From contig BJOX01000313.1 in NCBI GenBank assembly GCA_009731375.1, positions 491,109 through 555,108 on the forward strand: a DNA stretch of 64,000 nt, given 5' to 3'. This stretch comes from Paulinella micropora (Eukaryota; Cercozoa; Imbricatea; Euglyphida). Each line of letters starts with the position of its first letter. The stretch's first letter is position 1. Shown one piece after another: positions 1 through 45,063 of this stretch. The notes under the pieces are model-generated. The model did not search any database, was not told the DNA's origin, and saw only the letters and a list, made by a program, of their open reading frames with translations. A program made the position numbers and the translations under genes.

Positions 1-475
1 CCCCCCCTTCCCGTCGACAGGGTACATTCAATTGCCGGAGGTACCAGCAGAACGCAAGTGTAAGCTCTGGGCCACCCGACACCAAAACTTTTGGATCTCC
101 GAAGAGAGCTCACCGAGAGGTGTCGGGTATACCAAACATCAGCCTCAAACTCCCTCTGGTGTGCGCGAACGGCGCCTGGTGGCGCAAAAACCTGAATTTT
201 CTGGTTCTTACGCAAAATATGAGCTCCCAACTCCCTCCTGGTTCACACAAACCATGATTTCTTCCGACAGGAGTGCGAAAAAAAACAAGGAATTTTGGCA
301 TTCAGGACACTCCCCAGACGCAAATATTTGCGTGAAATCCAAAAAAATCATATCAGCATCAACATCGAGTCTGGGGCTAGCCACCTACAAATATGAGCTC
401 CCAACTCCTCGTTCCCACAAACCATGATTTATTCCGACAGGGGTGCGAAATTGCGGGAGTGGTTGGGGGGGGGGG
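1..475. repeat. Left-edge unique segment with a 70-bp direct repeat
   Basis: A segment around 214-285 recurs around 388-455. Both copies share AAATATGAGCTCCCAACTCC, then ACAAACCATGATTT, then TTCCGACAGG and GTGCGAAA. The copies differ by substitutions and small indels. The open frames across this stretch carry no recognisable domain, so I call it dispersed or locally duplicated non-coding sequence. Confidence 0.45.
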
Positions 476-1100
<625 letters not shown>

Positions 1101-1149
1101 GATGATCAGTTGTTTCATATTCAACACAGTCAGACTGCTGTCAACAAGC

Positions 1150-1153
1150 ACTC

Positions 1154-1201
<48 letters not shown>

Positions 1202-1209
1202 CCTACCTA

Positions 1210-1280
<71 letters not shown>

Positions 1281-1311
1281 ATCTATATATCGATCGACCT
1301 GTCTGTCTATG

Positions 1312-1368
<57 letters not shown>

Positions 1369-1456
1369 CTATCTCTATCTTTCTATCTTTCTATCTATCT
1401 ATGCATCTATGTATCTATCTATCTATCTATCTATCTACCTATCTATCTATCTATCC

Positions 1457-1487
<31 letters not shown>

Positions 1488-1599
1488 CACAGTTACCACC
1501 GCCATCCTTTTTGACCACCGGCGCTATCTATCTATCTATATATCTATCTATCTATCTATCTAATCTATCTAGTCTATCTATCTATCTATCTATCTATCC
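1150..1599. repeat. TATC/TGTC tetranucleotide tract
   Basis: A (TATC)n array has blocks of TGTC, TACC and TTTC variants and a short interruption near 1,492-1,525. No coding signal is seen. Confidence 0.9.
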
Positions 1600-1905
1600 A
1601 ACCACAGCTGACAGTGGTTGGTGCACGGCTGAAGGCTCTGGGGTAGCATGAGAAAATCCTATTTCTTAAGTACAACGAACGATGACTTCAAGCGCTTCGA
1701 TCTCAGTCAATATTTGCATCGACAACCTGTGTTATGGCTCATTAGAAAGCTCTTAATGAGATCTTTCAAATGAGCCACTACACGAGCCGCAAAGATCAGA
1801 ACCGGCTGAGAACGAAACGTTTGAAGTCATTGCTAATTGTGATTAACTACAAAGAACTTCTCATAGGAGGAAATGGTTCTTAAGCTACGCCACGCCCATA
1901 GATTA
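1600..1905. other. Unique island with a 150-bp imperfect palindrome
   Basis: Non-repetitive sequence folds on itself between 1,682 and 1,830. ATGACTTCA at 1,682 pairs with TGAAGTCAT at 1,822, and TGGCTCATT pairs with AATGAGCCA nearer the centre, with further matches between. It could be a small foldback element or MITE relic. No open frame of note is present. Confidence 0.6.
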
Positions 1906-1984
1906 ACCATATCTATCTATCTATCTATCTATCCGCAGTTACCACTACCGCCATCCTTTTTGATCAGCGGCCCGGGCGGCCCGG

Positions 1985-3770
<1,786 letters not shown>

Positions 3771-3804
3771 GACAGATGCATATGTATATGTATGTGTACG
3801 TGTA

Positions 3805-3841
<37 letters not shown>

Positions 3842-3976
3842 GTGTCTGTGTCTGTGTCTGTGTCTATGTCTATGTCTATGTACATGTACATGTACAAGTA
3901 CAAGTACAAGTACATGTACACGTAAATTTAAATGTAAATGTAAACGTAAACGTAACGTAAATGTATATGCATATGC

Positions 3977-4051
<75 letters not shown>

Positions 4052-4071
4052 CGTATGTGTATATGTATATT

Positions 4072-4143
<72 letters not shown>

Positions 4144-4159
4144 AATGTATATGTAAATG

Positions 4160-4191
<32 letters not shown>

Positions 4192-4246
4192 AATGCAAAT
4201 GTAAATGTAAATGTAAATGTAAGTGTAAATGTAAATGTGAATGTAA

Positions 4247-4278
<32 letters not shown>

Positions 4279-4414
4279 ATGTCTATGTATATGTGCATTG
4301 GTGCGCACGTCTTTTTCTACAAAACAAGTGTTTGTACACATGTCTGTGTATGTATGTGTATGTATGTATGTATGTATGTATGTATGCATGTATGTAGGTA
4401 TGCATGCATGTATG

Positions 4415-4448
<34 letters not shown>

Positions 4449-4545
4449 TGTATGTATGTATGTATGCATGCATGTATGTATGTATGTATGTATGTATGTA
4501 TGTATGTATGTATGTATGTATTTATACATACGTTGATACAAACAT
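3771..4545. repeat. TGTATG, TAAATG and TATG arrays
   Basis: Successive arrays of TATGTG, TGTCTG, ACAAGT, TATATG and TAAATG hexamers are followed by (TATG)n from about 4,340. A short unique piece lies near 4,290-4,330. No gene is seen. Confidence 0.85.
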
Positions 4546-4656
4546 GTATTGAATCGTACCAAGCAGAGAGAGTTTGTTCTTCTTCCATCGTGCCTTCTTC
4601 TCTGCTTTCTTCACTTTTGCCTCGGCCTGTTATTCCATGGCCATGCACCTTGAATA

Positions 4657-4699
<43 letters not shown>

Positions 4700-4729
4700 C
4701 TGATATGCCATGCCCATGCACCTTGTATA

Positions 4730-4763
<34 letters not shown>

Positions 4764-4826
4764 AGCCTGATATGCCATGGCCATGCACCTTGTATTTCTC
4801 TTTCTATCTCTCTCTCTCTCTCTCTT

Positions 4827-4886
<60 letters not shown>

Positions 4887-4921
4887 AGCCTGATATGCCA
4901 TGCCCATGCACCTTGTATATA

Positions 4922-4974
<53 letters not shown>

Positions 4975-5033
4975 TTCTCTCTCTCCTCTCTCAGCCTGAT
5001 ATGCCATGGCCATGCTCCTTGCATATCTCTTTT

Positions 5034-5068
<35 letters not shown>

Positions 5069-5204
5069 TTCTCTTTTTCTCTCTCCTCTCTCTCTCTCAG
5101 TCTGATATGCCATGGCCATGCACCTTCTTTCTCTCTCTCTCTCTCTCTGTCTCTTTGTCCCTCTCTCTCTCTCTTTCTCTCTCTCTTTCTTTCTCGCTCT
5201 CTCT

Positions 5205-5246
<42 letters not shown>

Positions 5247-5310
5247 ACTCTCTCTCTCTCTTCTCACTCTCTCTCTCTCTCTTTCTCTCTCTCTACACAT
5301 ATATGTATGT
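4546..5310. repeat. CT dinucleotide tract with a repeated island
   Basis: A (CT)n tract carries an island that begins CAGCCTGATATGCCATG and continues to CATGCACCTTGTAT. It recurs about six times, near 4,697, 4,763, 4,886, 4,992 and 5,098, with a divergent copy near 4,627. As in the previous array, a short unique segment and its flanking simple repeat have been copied together. Confidence 0.85.
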
Positions 5311-5935
5311 ATATATAATAATATAATATGATATAATATAATATAATATAATATAATATAATATAATATAATATAATATAATATAATATAATATAATATA
5401 ATATAATATAATATAATATAATATAANNNNNNNNNNNNNNNNNNNNNNNNNNNNNNNNNNNNNNNNNNNNNNNNNNNNNNNNNNNNNNNNNNNNNNNNNN
5501 NNNNNNNNNNNNNNNNNNNNNNNNNNNNNNNNNNNNNNNNNNNNNNNNNNNNNNNNNNNNNNNNNNNNNNNNNNNNNNNNNNNNNNNNNNNNNNNNNNNN
5601 NNNNNNNNNNNNNNNNNNNNNNNNNNNNNNNNNNNNNNNNNNNNNNNNNNNNNNNNNNNNNNNNNNNNNNNNNNNNNNNNNNNNNNNNNNNNNNNNNNNN
5701 NNNNNNNNNNNNNNNNNNNNNNNNNNNNNNNNNNNNNNNNNNNNNNNNNNNNNNNNNNNNNNNNNNNNNNNNNNNNNNNNNNNNNNNNNNNNNNNNNNNN
5801 NNNNNNNNNNNNNNNNNNNNNNNNNNNNNNNNNNNNNNNNNNNNNNNNNNNNNNNNNNNNNNNNNNNNNNNNNNNNNNNNNNNNNNNNNNNNNNNNNNNN
5901 NNNNNNNNNNNNNNNNNNNNNNNNNNNNNNNNNNN

Positions 5936-5992
<57 letters not shown>

Positions 5993-5998
5993 GGTGGT
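5311..5998. repeat. ATAAT pentanucleotide tract, gap, GA tract
   Basis: A (TATAA)n pentanucleotide tract runs from 5,317 into an N gap at 5,427-5,935. The gap is followed by (GA)n to about 5,990. Frames spanning the N run are meaningless. Confidence 0.9.
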
Positions 5999-5999
5999 G

Positions 6000-6250
6000 G
6001 TGGTGGGGTGGGTTTACCTCTGCTATGCATATTGCGCATTTTTCTCGTTCGCTGTGATGTTCACAAAGACCCTGAACAAGGCAATCAACAACGAAATTTT
6101 CCACAAGTGCAAGGTGGATTTTGTGATGAGAAACTTGTGATTGGCACCAGGAAGATCTTCATACACAGCGAACAGTATCGAAATTCATTAAGGGATGGGC
6201 GTCTGAGTGGACAGTTGGACGAATATATGACTGTTATATGTTGAATGATC
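6000..6250 (+). other. Weak ORF, unassigned
   Basis: Non-repetitive sequence holds an open frame on the plus strand ending at 6,244, with the segment VIGTRKIFIHSEQYRNSL. A possible acceptor (CACCAG) precedes the GAAGATC at about 6,150. The segment faintly recalls a TKxFxR-type motif from myosin motor C-termini, but the match is too short to rely on. It may be a terminal exon of an upstream gene or chance. No start or splice partner can be fixed because an N gap lies just upstream. Confidence 0.2.
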
Positions 6251-7225
6251 GGGTTGGGTGTCGATAAGTAATCGATAATTTTTTTCACATGATAATTTAG
6301 GTCATGGTTGAGCACTTACCTGCTGCTTTCTGCATATAAGACAGTTCCCACCAACTTGGCCGTGTGGACAGAAAGGAAGTGCAGTGCTTGTAGGTGTAGG
6401 GTTCAATTTCTAAATCCAAAAAGCAGTAAAATACTGGTAACGAAGAACCTGAAAACGGCAAGTTGAAAGGCACGAGCAACTCTTCTGGTTGGCAAAACGA
6501 GATAAGCAGCCAAAAGTACGTACCCAGGGTTGAGACATTGGGTCTGGAAAGAGGCAGGGATAAACCCAAGTTGGGTTAGCCTCTTCCTAACACACCCAAC
6601 AGCTAGGAACCCTCTAAAGAAGACTTGTTTTTTTTTTTTCTCACCCTGTTTCCCCACCACCCAAAGAAAAGTGGCAATTTAGAACTGTCCATGCAAGGCC
6701 TCCAAGCTGTTTTCGGATGACCACCAGATCAGGCAACATGGGAATGTAGAGTTATTCACTTCTTTGTAGGCTTCTTCTGCAAAATTTTGTGTCGCTCCCT
6801 TGTAATATCATGTTCATCCTTGTCGTCCTTCTAGATATTGAGGATGTGTTTTTTTTTTTTCTTCTTCCTTGTTAACCCGAATGCACTGCTGCAGTCGTAT
6901 ACATCTATGCGACTCTGATTGCTTTTGTTATTTCCTCTCTGCAGGCTTCTTCTGCAAAATTTTGCGTCCAACCTTGCACATATTACGTTCATCCTTGCCG
7001 CCTTTTCTAGATATTGAGGAGGATACCAATTTTTGTTTGTTTCCTTGTTAAGCCCAACTATATGCGAGTTCTACCTTTTCTGTTTCCTCTTTCTCCTTTT
7101 AATACTCTGTATCCTTTTTCTATGTATCCTCTAGTTCTTCCTCTCTTCCTGACACCATCCCCTTTGCCCCTTCTCTCGATCTCTCTCTCTCTCTCTCTCA
7201 CTCTCTCTCTCTTTTCTTTCAGGCA
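6251..7225. other. Region upstream of the FNBP4-like gene, with a diverged direct repeat
   Basis: This stretch has no convincing coding region. A segment of about 110 bp at 6,766-6,880 (AGGCTTCTTCTGCAAAATTT and following) recurs, diverged, at 6,942-7,055. A CT-rich tract (7,150-7,220) ends in TTTCTTTCAG immediately before the first assigned exon. So either a 5' untranslated exon lies further upstream, or the tract belongs to the promoter and leader. Confidence 0.5.
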
Positions 7226-37288
<30,063 letters not shown>

Positions 37289-37560
37289 GTCCTGGGAGTT
37301 CGGAGGCCTTTGAAAATTATCAAAAGTGCAGCCTTACTCAGGCCCGTTTGCGCCAGACGGTAATACTTGACCGCTTGAAATGTTACTTACCTAATCCGAC
37401 ATAATGTTAAATTAAATATAACATCTCGTGTAGTAAGATATGAAGCTCAAAAGCGATCTGGCTAAATGCATGCTGCATGTTCGATTAAGTATTTCGATAA
37501 GCTGTTCCCTCCCAAGGTGAGGACACCGAAACGCATCTGGCATGTCTAGTCCACAATTTG

Positions 37561-37636
<76 letters not shown>

Positions 37637-37883
37637 NNNNNNNNNNAAAGACATGTACTTGCCACTAGTAAGAATAACTATTACAATATTTATTAATATT
37701 AATATCATGATTAATAAGTGTGTCGGAAGCGGAAGAGGGTCCGAAAACATATAAGCTTATCATTAATAATATTACTGTCGACATTCACTTTAGCCTCATT
37801 TTCAACAATAAAGAAAGTTTGCCATATATAAAAACTTTTACCTATAATAAATAGAAACTTTGATCTATATAGAAACTTTGTTT
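37289..37883. other. Downstream of the FNBP4-like gene
   Basis: The presumed 3' untranslated region follows the stop. A poly-A run (37,561-37,636) ends in a 10-N gap (37,637-37,646), and AT-rich sequence continues to the LTR. The poly-A run could be a genomic homopolymer or a retroposed tail; no polyadenylation site can be assigned with confidence. Confidence 0.5.
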
Positions 37884-38455
37884 TGCCGGTTCGATGTCAA
37901 AAGAATATTCAACAACTTCGCCAGTAACCCAATCTTCTTCACTTACATAAATAAAGATCAAAGATGGTGGAAAATGTGGGAGACTAGCGAAGCCCAAAAA
38001 CAACCAAGGCAAACACCAGCCAATTCCCGTTGTCCGGTCTAACGATAATATATTCTGACCTAAAAAGGGTAACGGACCATTTTAGTAATATTATCATTAT
38101 CCTGTTAAGAGTGTTATTAATAGGAACAATCTCTTATTGTGTCTGGACCGACACGTTGTATTAGTAAAGTAGCACATATTTACCTATCTGCGCCTACAAT
38201 CCCCCTCCCCGGTTTATACCGATAACCCCTATTGATTAGGAGTAGAGAGGTAAATGTGAGTAGGAATATGTGGGCTGTCAAGGTTTGGCTCGAGGTTGAT
38301 GGCTTCTCTTCCTTCTAGGAATCAGATAGGCGATTCAAGGAAGGAGATGTAACTGTAGGTGTTACTCCGAATGATTTGGATTTCGGAACATATGCGAAAT
38401 TCGAATTTGATTTCGAATTTAATTATCAAATTTGAATTTTGAATTTCGCTCTACA
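37884..38455 (-). repeat. 3' LTR of the retrotransposon
   Basis: On the minus strand the LTR runs from TGTAGAGCG to CGAACCGGCA, giving TG and CA ends. Its outer part (TGCCGGTTCGATGT, then CAACAACTTCGCCAGTAACC) is repeated at 63,897-64,000. The two copies differ by about 40 bp of insertion or deletion and several substitutions. The length is 572 bp. The outer target duplication cannot be checked because the other LTR leaves the window. Confidence 0.82.
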
Positions 38456-38468
38456 CTTCCCCCCCCTT
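38456..38468 (-). other. Polypurine tract
   Basis: AAGGGGGGGGAAG on the minus strand lies directly against the TG start of the 3' LTR, as required for plus-strand DNA priming in LTR elements. Confidence 0.8.
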
Positions 38469-39066
38469 GATGACCCTTGTCATCCGAATGTGAGGAGTAA
38501 CTTTTTTTGTTCTGGCTCTCCCGAATTGGTCGGGTTCCCTGGCTGGGGGACAGATAAGATTGCTCGTGTGGAGATGCAGTATGCTCGTAGACATGGCATG
38601 TCGGTCGCTCCATGTGCTCCCTGGATGGGGCGGAGGTTGAAACTAGGCCAGGACGTAAAAATACCTTCACCCAAGCTAACCTATTGGCGGTAGGGTGGGA
38701 TGAATGTATTCTCAAAGTTGCGTCCGGATCCCTTGCTGGGGTGGAGTCACAATCTAGTCTTTTGGCGGACAGATTGCGGATATACACCCTCACAGCGCGC
38801 TACGGATCCCCTTATTAGACGGAAGGCAATCGGGCCCGAATAAGAGTCCACCTATGAACAAATTTATTAGCTATGTATTGTTAACAAACGTGCCCGTAGG
38901 TCCGAGTCCATTTGTTGGAATGAACGGGCGCTTTGCCAGTCTAGATATTTGTTTAGTTTTTTGTGTCCTTGGTGGACTTTTTGTATAGATATATACAATT
39001 GTGTAGAGCCAGCTTGAAGTTATTTTTGGAAGTGTCTAGGAAGGTATACAACCCCTATTGGAGGTC

Positions 39067-41810
39067 TCAAAACACATCGTTCTCGTCTTCCTCCACGTAT
39101 CGGACGAAATTGTCCTCTGTGCTGGACTGGGAGGGTGAGCGGTACCGCCCCTCTGGTTGGTCGGAGGGTGGATCGTCGCGCTCGTGATCGAGTTGGATGC
39201 GGATCATTTGCCGTTCGTCATCAGATAGATCGAACGGTCGGATCGACGACCGTGGTTGGTCGTACTCAGGGTATAGCTCTTGCATTATGTCCCCGAGTTT
39301 ATATTCGTACACTTGCTCCCACCGTGGGTAACAGTGTCGAGAGTGGTATATATAGTCCAATGGCTTGTCGCTTTGTGCCATCTGAACTCTTCGTCTTGCA
39401 CCGCGCTGTCCCACTCTGGACGAGCGTGATAACGGAAGTTTCGAGCCCACCTCTCCGCCCAGGGTTGGAGGCGTTGAGGGTCGGTTGGGCGGGCATCTTC
39501 ACGGTCAAGTAAGATATTGAGTAGGTATCCATGGCCGTTTCGGAACGGCGATAGCGAATAATGGCTATGAGCCATACCGCCATGTGTTCTTGTTGAAAAC
39601 GAAGATAATGTCTTTGTCGTAGCCTTGCCACTCCCTGAAATCGGTCGGGGATTGTAGGTGGCTGGGGGCGATAGTAGCTCCGCCTATGGTAGGGAGGCGA
39701 GAGTAAAATATATGTGACGCCACTATCTGATAGGCAGGAGGTAGGGGACGGTTATTGGGCACTCTCCTCAAGGGGCACTCCAGTGCCTCCTTGATTTGGC
39801 GCAACTCGTCACCTTCCGCCGACAGATTAAACGGGAGATCGCGGCCCTTTTGGAGGTGATAGGCCCGATATGCCTGAACCTCGTCCGGGAGGGGTAGGCC
39901 CGCTCTCTCCAGGGAGTCGGTAGTAGGCACTGATGTCCAATTGTGACCATCGAAGCCTTCGGAGCTCGTAGGGTTCCGAGCTGTTTGGGCAGCGCTTTGA
40001 TGCTATAGAATCGTAGCACATACGCTCTTTGTTGATCGGACAAGCTAGCCCAGCCTGTGATAGTCCGAGTCAACGCCCACTGCTCCATGGTCAGTGATCT
40101 AGGATCCCCTGGGATGGGTGTGTAGGGTAGCACGTGTGGGAGTGGATTTTCGAGCCAGGTTGGTGGGCTCTGAGAAATTTCCCACGGTCTAGTAACTGGG
40201 TACTGCCAGGGTCGTTCCTTCTCAAGAGATTTGTGCTCCAGACACATATGTGGTCCCCATCGCTCTGGCGACATGTATAGGTCGGGGTCAAGGATCCACT
40301 TGTGTCCGCAGTTATAACTGCCGTTGGAGGGCACTGGACGCACACCACCGCAGGTCACTCGGAGACGGTTTTCGTCATGTGTCGCGTAGTGGTAGGATGG
40401 GGTGTGAGAGTATACCCCCCGCTCATCTTGCATTGGTGGAAGTGGCGGTGGTACGCTTTCCTCAGGGACGACCCCGTGGGCCGGTTCGTCCTCAAAATAG
40501 TGAGGGTCCGGTACCCAGTTGACCTGGTTGCCAACGAGCATATGCCGATATGGCTCCGCCGTTGGTTTGAACGGATTAGAACGCGGATTGGTTGTATGTT
40601 TGAGCGCTGGGCATTCAAGCCGTAGGCGGCGCTCTGCGTCCGTGATATCCTGGTACGGAGGTTATATGCGGTGCATTTGGCGTGACGCCGGGTCAAAGGC
40701 GTATCGGACGGGTTTTTCGTATTCCTCGCTCGCCTTGTTCCCTTGGAAGAGGTGAGGATCCATTCCCCGCAACATGGTTTGCATCGGGGTGCAATACGGC
40801 ATCAAATTGAATAATCGGTTGACGCGTGCATAGTTGACCCTCTGGGGCGGGCTGGAAGGGGGAGGTTTGGGTTTCCCTAATTTGGATTCCCATCGGATGA
40901 GACGGTAGATTTTCTGGCCTACCAGTCTATCCCCATGACAGTATACCGGTCGATCGATCGGGTCGTATACGAACGGGATATCATCCTTTTTGTGGAAGTA
41001 TGCCACAAATTCCTCTTTCCTGCCCCAGTGTCGAGGTTGTTCAGGTGGTGGGCAGCGATGATGTTGATAATCCATGTTGTGAGGTGCGGGGACGAGTTTT
41101 TCCTCCTCGACCGGGTTTAACCCGTCGCTGTATTTATCGGGCTTGGTTTTATCCTTGCACCCGAACCGCCGCCAGTATTCAGGCGAGCCTTTAAGCGTCG
41201 CTTAGCTCGGTTGCGCGCCATGACTTCAGCATCACTATCCTCACCCGACTCGTAATCGGTGTCGGATTGATCGAACTCGTCCTCGTTCGGCACGCGCCAT
41301 GGTTCCGGATCAACCCATGGTTGTTGAAGGATACCCTCTGGGTCGACATCCTCATCCGTCGGAGGTGAGGAAGGTGTGCGCGCAACACTAGCCGGCGTTG
41401 CGGCTCCCTCCGGGCTCATGTGGGTAGGCTCGGTGTTCGAGTGATCGGAAAGAGTGCTGAGTGGGGGTTCCAGGTGAAGTGGGGCTCGGTCGGGGTTGGG
41501 CGGGTCCCTCCGGAATGGTTCCGGCCCCCTTGGAATCCGAGTGTGCTGTTTTGTGTCGTTTGTGTGGTGGGGTGGCGAACCTGGGGCTCTCCGACATAGG
41601 TAAATCGGACCCAGACGGTTGTTTAGCCTCCGGCGGCGCCCCTGCTATCGGCTGGCCTTGTTGCTTCTGGTCCGATGCTTTCCCCTTGTCGACCGCGATG
41701 ACTTGCATTAGCAAGTGGACCACCGCGATAACGCACACCGACGCCACGCACGTTAGTAGGAGCGCTAGGTACTGCTCCAGCGCTGTTTGCATGCCTATAG
41801 GTGGCATGAG
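39067..41810 (-). pseudogene. Extra 3' ORF of the retrotransposon, membrane segment, frameshifted
   Basis: Downstream of integrase a series of overlapping minus-strand frames reads as one former protein of about 900 residues broken by several frameshifts. Pieces lie at 41,810-41,388, 41,419-41,117, 41,075-40,662, 40,541-39,768, 39,930-39,565, 39,575-39,285 and 39,450-39,067. The first piece has a hydrophobic helix LALLLTCVASVCVIAVVHLL after a short N-terminus, then a Pro/Ser-rich basic region. Later pieces are rich in Trp, Tyr, His and Pro (for example WEQVYEYKLGDIMQELYPEY). An ORF in this position is the env place in some Ty3 relatives, but I recognise no fusion protein features and assign no function. 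Confidence 0.55.
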
Positions 41811-42540
41811 GGCTTGAATGTCAGTATGTCTTTGAGCCAAAATTATGAGCAAGGCAAGTGTGTTTGCTGTGAATTATGGGATGTTTGTCGTTTTTGCACA
41901 CTTGCTTACTTATGTACATGTCATCAGGGGGATTTGGGTGCGACGTGAGCCCTTGGATCCCTTCGCCTGTCCGTACTTAATGCCTCGGGATTATATATGA
42001 ATCGGGCTGTCTAGAAATAGGGACACTTAAGTGCATGAATGAAGTATGTATGCTTATGGCTCTTGGTGTTTTTCAGCCCTCCACCCAAATAACAAGATAG
42101 GGAGGACGTGACATAAATGACGTAACATTCTGTGGGGAATAATTTATCACACCCTACATATGCCAAAGCCGCGGGAGGCGGGCTAGCAACTCGGGAGGAG
42201 GCGAGTGTGATGTGCAATGGCCAGGTTGAGCTAGCCAGAAATTATTCCGACCCATGGTGGTAACACCAACTACCGACCCGTCAAGATACCTTCGGGGCCG
42301 TCGCACCCCACGGAGGGCGGGGCAGGGTCAATTTTCCCGTTTGTTACATCATGTTAGGTCCAATCCCCTCTTTCCCGTAGAAGAGCGGACTTAGGTAGTA
42401 TTTTAAACAAGACAGAGGTATCTTCGGGTGTGTCCCTAGTATGGCAGTGGCTAGGTTTCCGCTCGGTGCGGTTGGACCCAGTACCCCTATACTACCCGTG
42501 TTTGGCTATGCGTTTCATCGATCATCACCTCGACTACTTT
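41811..42540. other. Spacer between integrase and the 3' ORF
   Basis: About 700 bp with no sustained frame on either strand. It separates the integrase C-terminal region from the extra ORF and may hold a splice or subgenomic RNA signal, but none is recognisable. Confidence 0.4.
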
Positions 42541-45063
42541 CGAGCTCGTTTGGATTTAGCAGCTTGGCCTAATTGGCCTGGTTTGTATTTCCCCGGTGCT
42601 GGTGCCCCTATGAGACCGGTAGAGATGCCTTCGGCGGCTATCTCGTCCCATACCCGTATTGGGATTCGGCCATGTTGGAGGTCGAATGGGTAGTCTAGCA
42701 CCATGCGCGGCCATACTTGGATCTGCCATGGCTTGTATCCGGGCGATTTATCGGTAATGCCCTTCCAGAACGTTTCGACGTTTTCCCGTCCCGATACACC
42801 GGGTAGAAGACTCGGGATTCAGGATCGTCAAGGTCTTGGTGTGACCGATAGAACTGTAGGATGGGCGGTTCGGCCGAGGTCGCTTTGTTGCCCTGGTGGC
42901 GCGGACCTTCGGTTCCCATTCCTTGACTTTCATTAGGAAGAAGTCATTTAGGCAATCGTCGCCTACGTGGGCCGTCGGTGGACGGAGGATATAAATCTTA
43001 CCCACGTGCCAATGGATGGCCTTAACGTCTTCGCCTTTCTTCAGCTTGGACTCACCCGGTGGGCGCTGAGGGGCGATGTCCGCTTTTTCCTCCTGTTCGG
43101 TCTGCGGATGGATATCCGGCCGCGGAGCTATGACTGCCGGGGAGGATTCGTCATCTTGGTCGACATCCATACCCTCTTGGCTTGGCGCTGATGCTGCGTT
43201 ATTCTCCGCGACCGGGATCGGCTGATCGGGATTAGCCTTCGCCTCGGCTGTCTTGTCACGGCGCTTAGGCGGGGCACGCAAGCTTACGTTCAGCTTTTGG
43301 ATAGCATCCGCCATTGTCTCGTTTCGGTCGAGCATGGGGTTAAAGCGCATTAAGCGTCGGACATGGACCACTAGTGTCTTGCCTTTACCCTGTATGCGGT
43401 AGGTCAGAGCCCCTACCTGTTCCAACACGGTGTAGGGTCCCTGCCACATAGGGAAGAGCTTCACACTGACCAAGTTGGGGACCTGCGGGACGTATAGGAA
43501 TACTAGGTCCCCCGCATGGTACTCTCCCGATTCGTACTTGACCTTGGATGGTGTGTTCTGGTTTTGGCGGCTGGCCTCTTCAGCCTCTCGGGCCTTGGCC
43601 ACATAATTCGAGCTTCCGCCATCACCCTTAGGCGACATGCGAAGAGCTCCTCGTGTTCTAGGAATCCGCCTTCCGGGCAATGCGGGAGCACTATGTCTTC
43701 CGGAATACGTAGATGGCGGCCGTACACGAGCAAGTTTGGGGAGGCGCCAGTGGTCTTCCCACCCAACGCCTTCGAGCCCGTGTTGTTCATGGAGAACACA
43801 AAGGACGGAAGTGCCTTATGCCAGATGTGTTGGTTATCACGGTAGTATTGTTGGAGGGCGGCTTTGAGTGGCCTATGGACCCTTTCTATCTTGCCGTTGC
43901 TCTCTGGCGAGTATGCCGTGACATACTTTCATTTAAATCCCCACGCCGCAGACAGCTGTGCTGAGAGCTCATTGGTGAACTCTGAGCCCTATCGCTGTAT
44001 ACGTTCTTGGGTACTCGTGTACCAAAAGACGTGATCGATCAATGCCTCGCATGTCGATGCTGCGTCCTTCTCCTTGACCGGAGCCGCGAACACGTAGTTC
44101 GAAAAAGCGGTCGATGGCGGTCAGGATGTACCGGTAGTTATGCTGTTCTGCTCGTGGTAGTGGGCCCACGAAGTCTATGTGTAGGGTCTCAAAGAGGTCT
44201 TCTGTAAGCGTGTATTCGCCGTACAGACCCCTCTGAGAGTTTGGGTGCGGAGATTTGATTTGCTTGCAGTGATCACACGTATCCACTGTTTCGGATATGG
44301 CCTTTTGCATGCCATGCCACCAAAATTTCCATGAAATGAACCACGACATTTTGTCCCTTCCTAGGTGGGAGTTTAAGGCGGAGCGATGGGTAGCGGTTAA
44401 GTTCGCCTTTCGAAGCTGTGGAGGGACCCACAGCGTCCATTTGGACGCAGTCTTTTCCCACTTGCCTCCGGACCCCTTGTACCATAGGAGGTCATCGTGC
44501 CATGCCATGGTCTTTTTCTGGAGCTGGATCTCCCTTGTCTCGGGATGCTTTTGGGCATCCATGGCGTGAGATATAAAGGGGCCCCATTCCTTCGAATCCC
44601 TGGCTAACTGACTAAAAACCGCAGGGCTGGCCAAGGTCATGTCCATATCATCCAGCTGTAGGGCGCTGGTGACCAGGCCGATGTGATCCCGGGTATGTTG
44701 CGTTTGGGTTGCGGCTGCGATGGCAGCAGACCTAGACGGGTGAACATTCTTCGGCACCCAGAACGACTGATTCTTATTGGAAAAGAACGCGTTCATGGAG
44801 TGTTCATGTTCGTGGGTCTGGCCCTCCCGTATATGCCCTTCGCTGAGGATGTCTGACTGCATATCAATCTCCTCAAGGAGATCCCGCCAGTCTTCCGCGT
44901 CGTGCTTAGCGCAGCATACGCGGCGGATAGACTCGAGGTTTTCCAGCAGCTGCTCTTGGATATCCGTCTTATATCCCGGTTGCCAGCTGATGGCGCTGGT
45001 GGCTATATATGCCATACCCGTAGGCAGTGTGTCTGTGAACCCCGGCGTGTGTTCGCTGGTCAC
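42541..45063 (-). pseudogene. Ty3-type integrase with GPY/F module, frameshifted
   Basis: Pieces at 45,063-43,969, 43,799-43,503 and 43,680-42,748, with a further continuation to about 42,540, together cover an integrase. The H2C2 zinc motif is visible (HRSALNSH, later CDHC), as is the first catalytic Asp in LHIDFVGPL and the catalytic Glu in SPESNGKIERVHR. The GPY/F module reads PMWQGPYTVLEQVGALTYRI. A charged linker then leads to another folded segment (HWHVGKIYIL, later RIPIRVWDEI) that I do not recognise. Frameshifts lie near 44,030, 43,690 and 42,770. Confidence 0.82.

Noticed and set aside
5097-6104. Large minus-strand frame across the 5.4-5.9 kb gap
   Set aside because: More than half of it is N, and the rest is CT and ATAAT repeat.
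39067-41810. Calling the 3' ORF an envelope gene
   Set aside because: Only position and one hydrophobic helix support it; no signal peptide, cleavage site, Cys pattern or C-terminal anchor could be shown in the broken frames.
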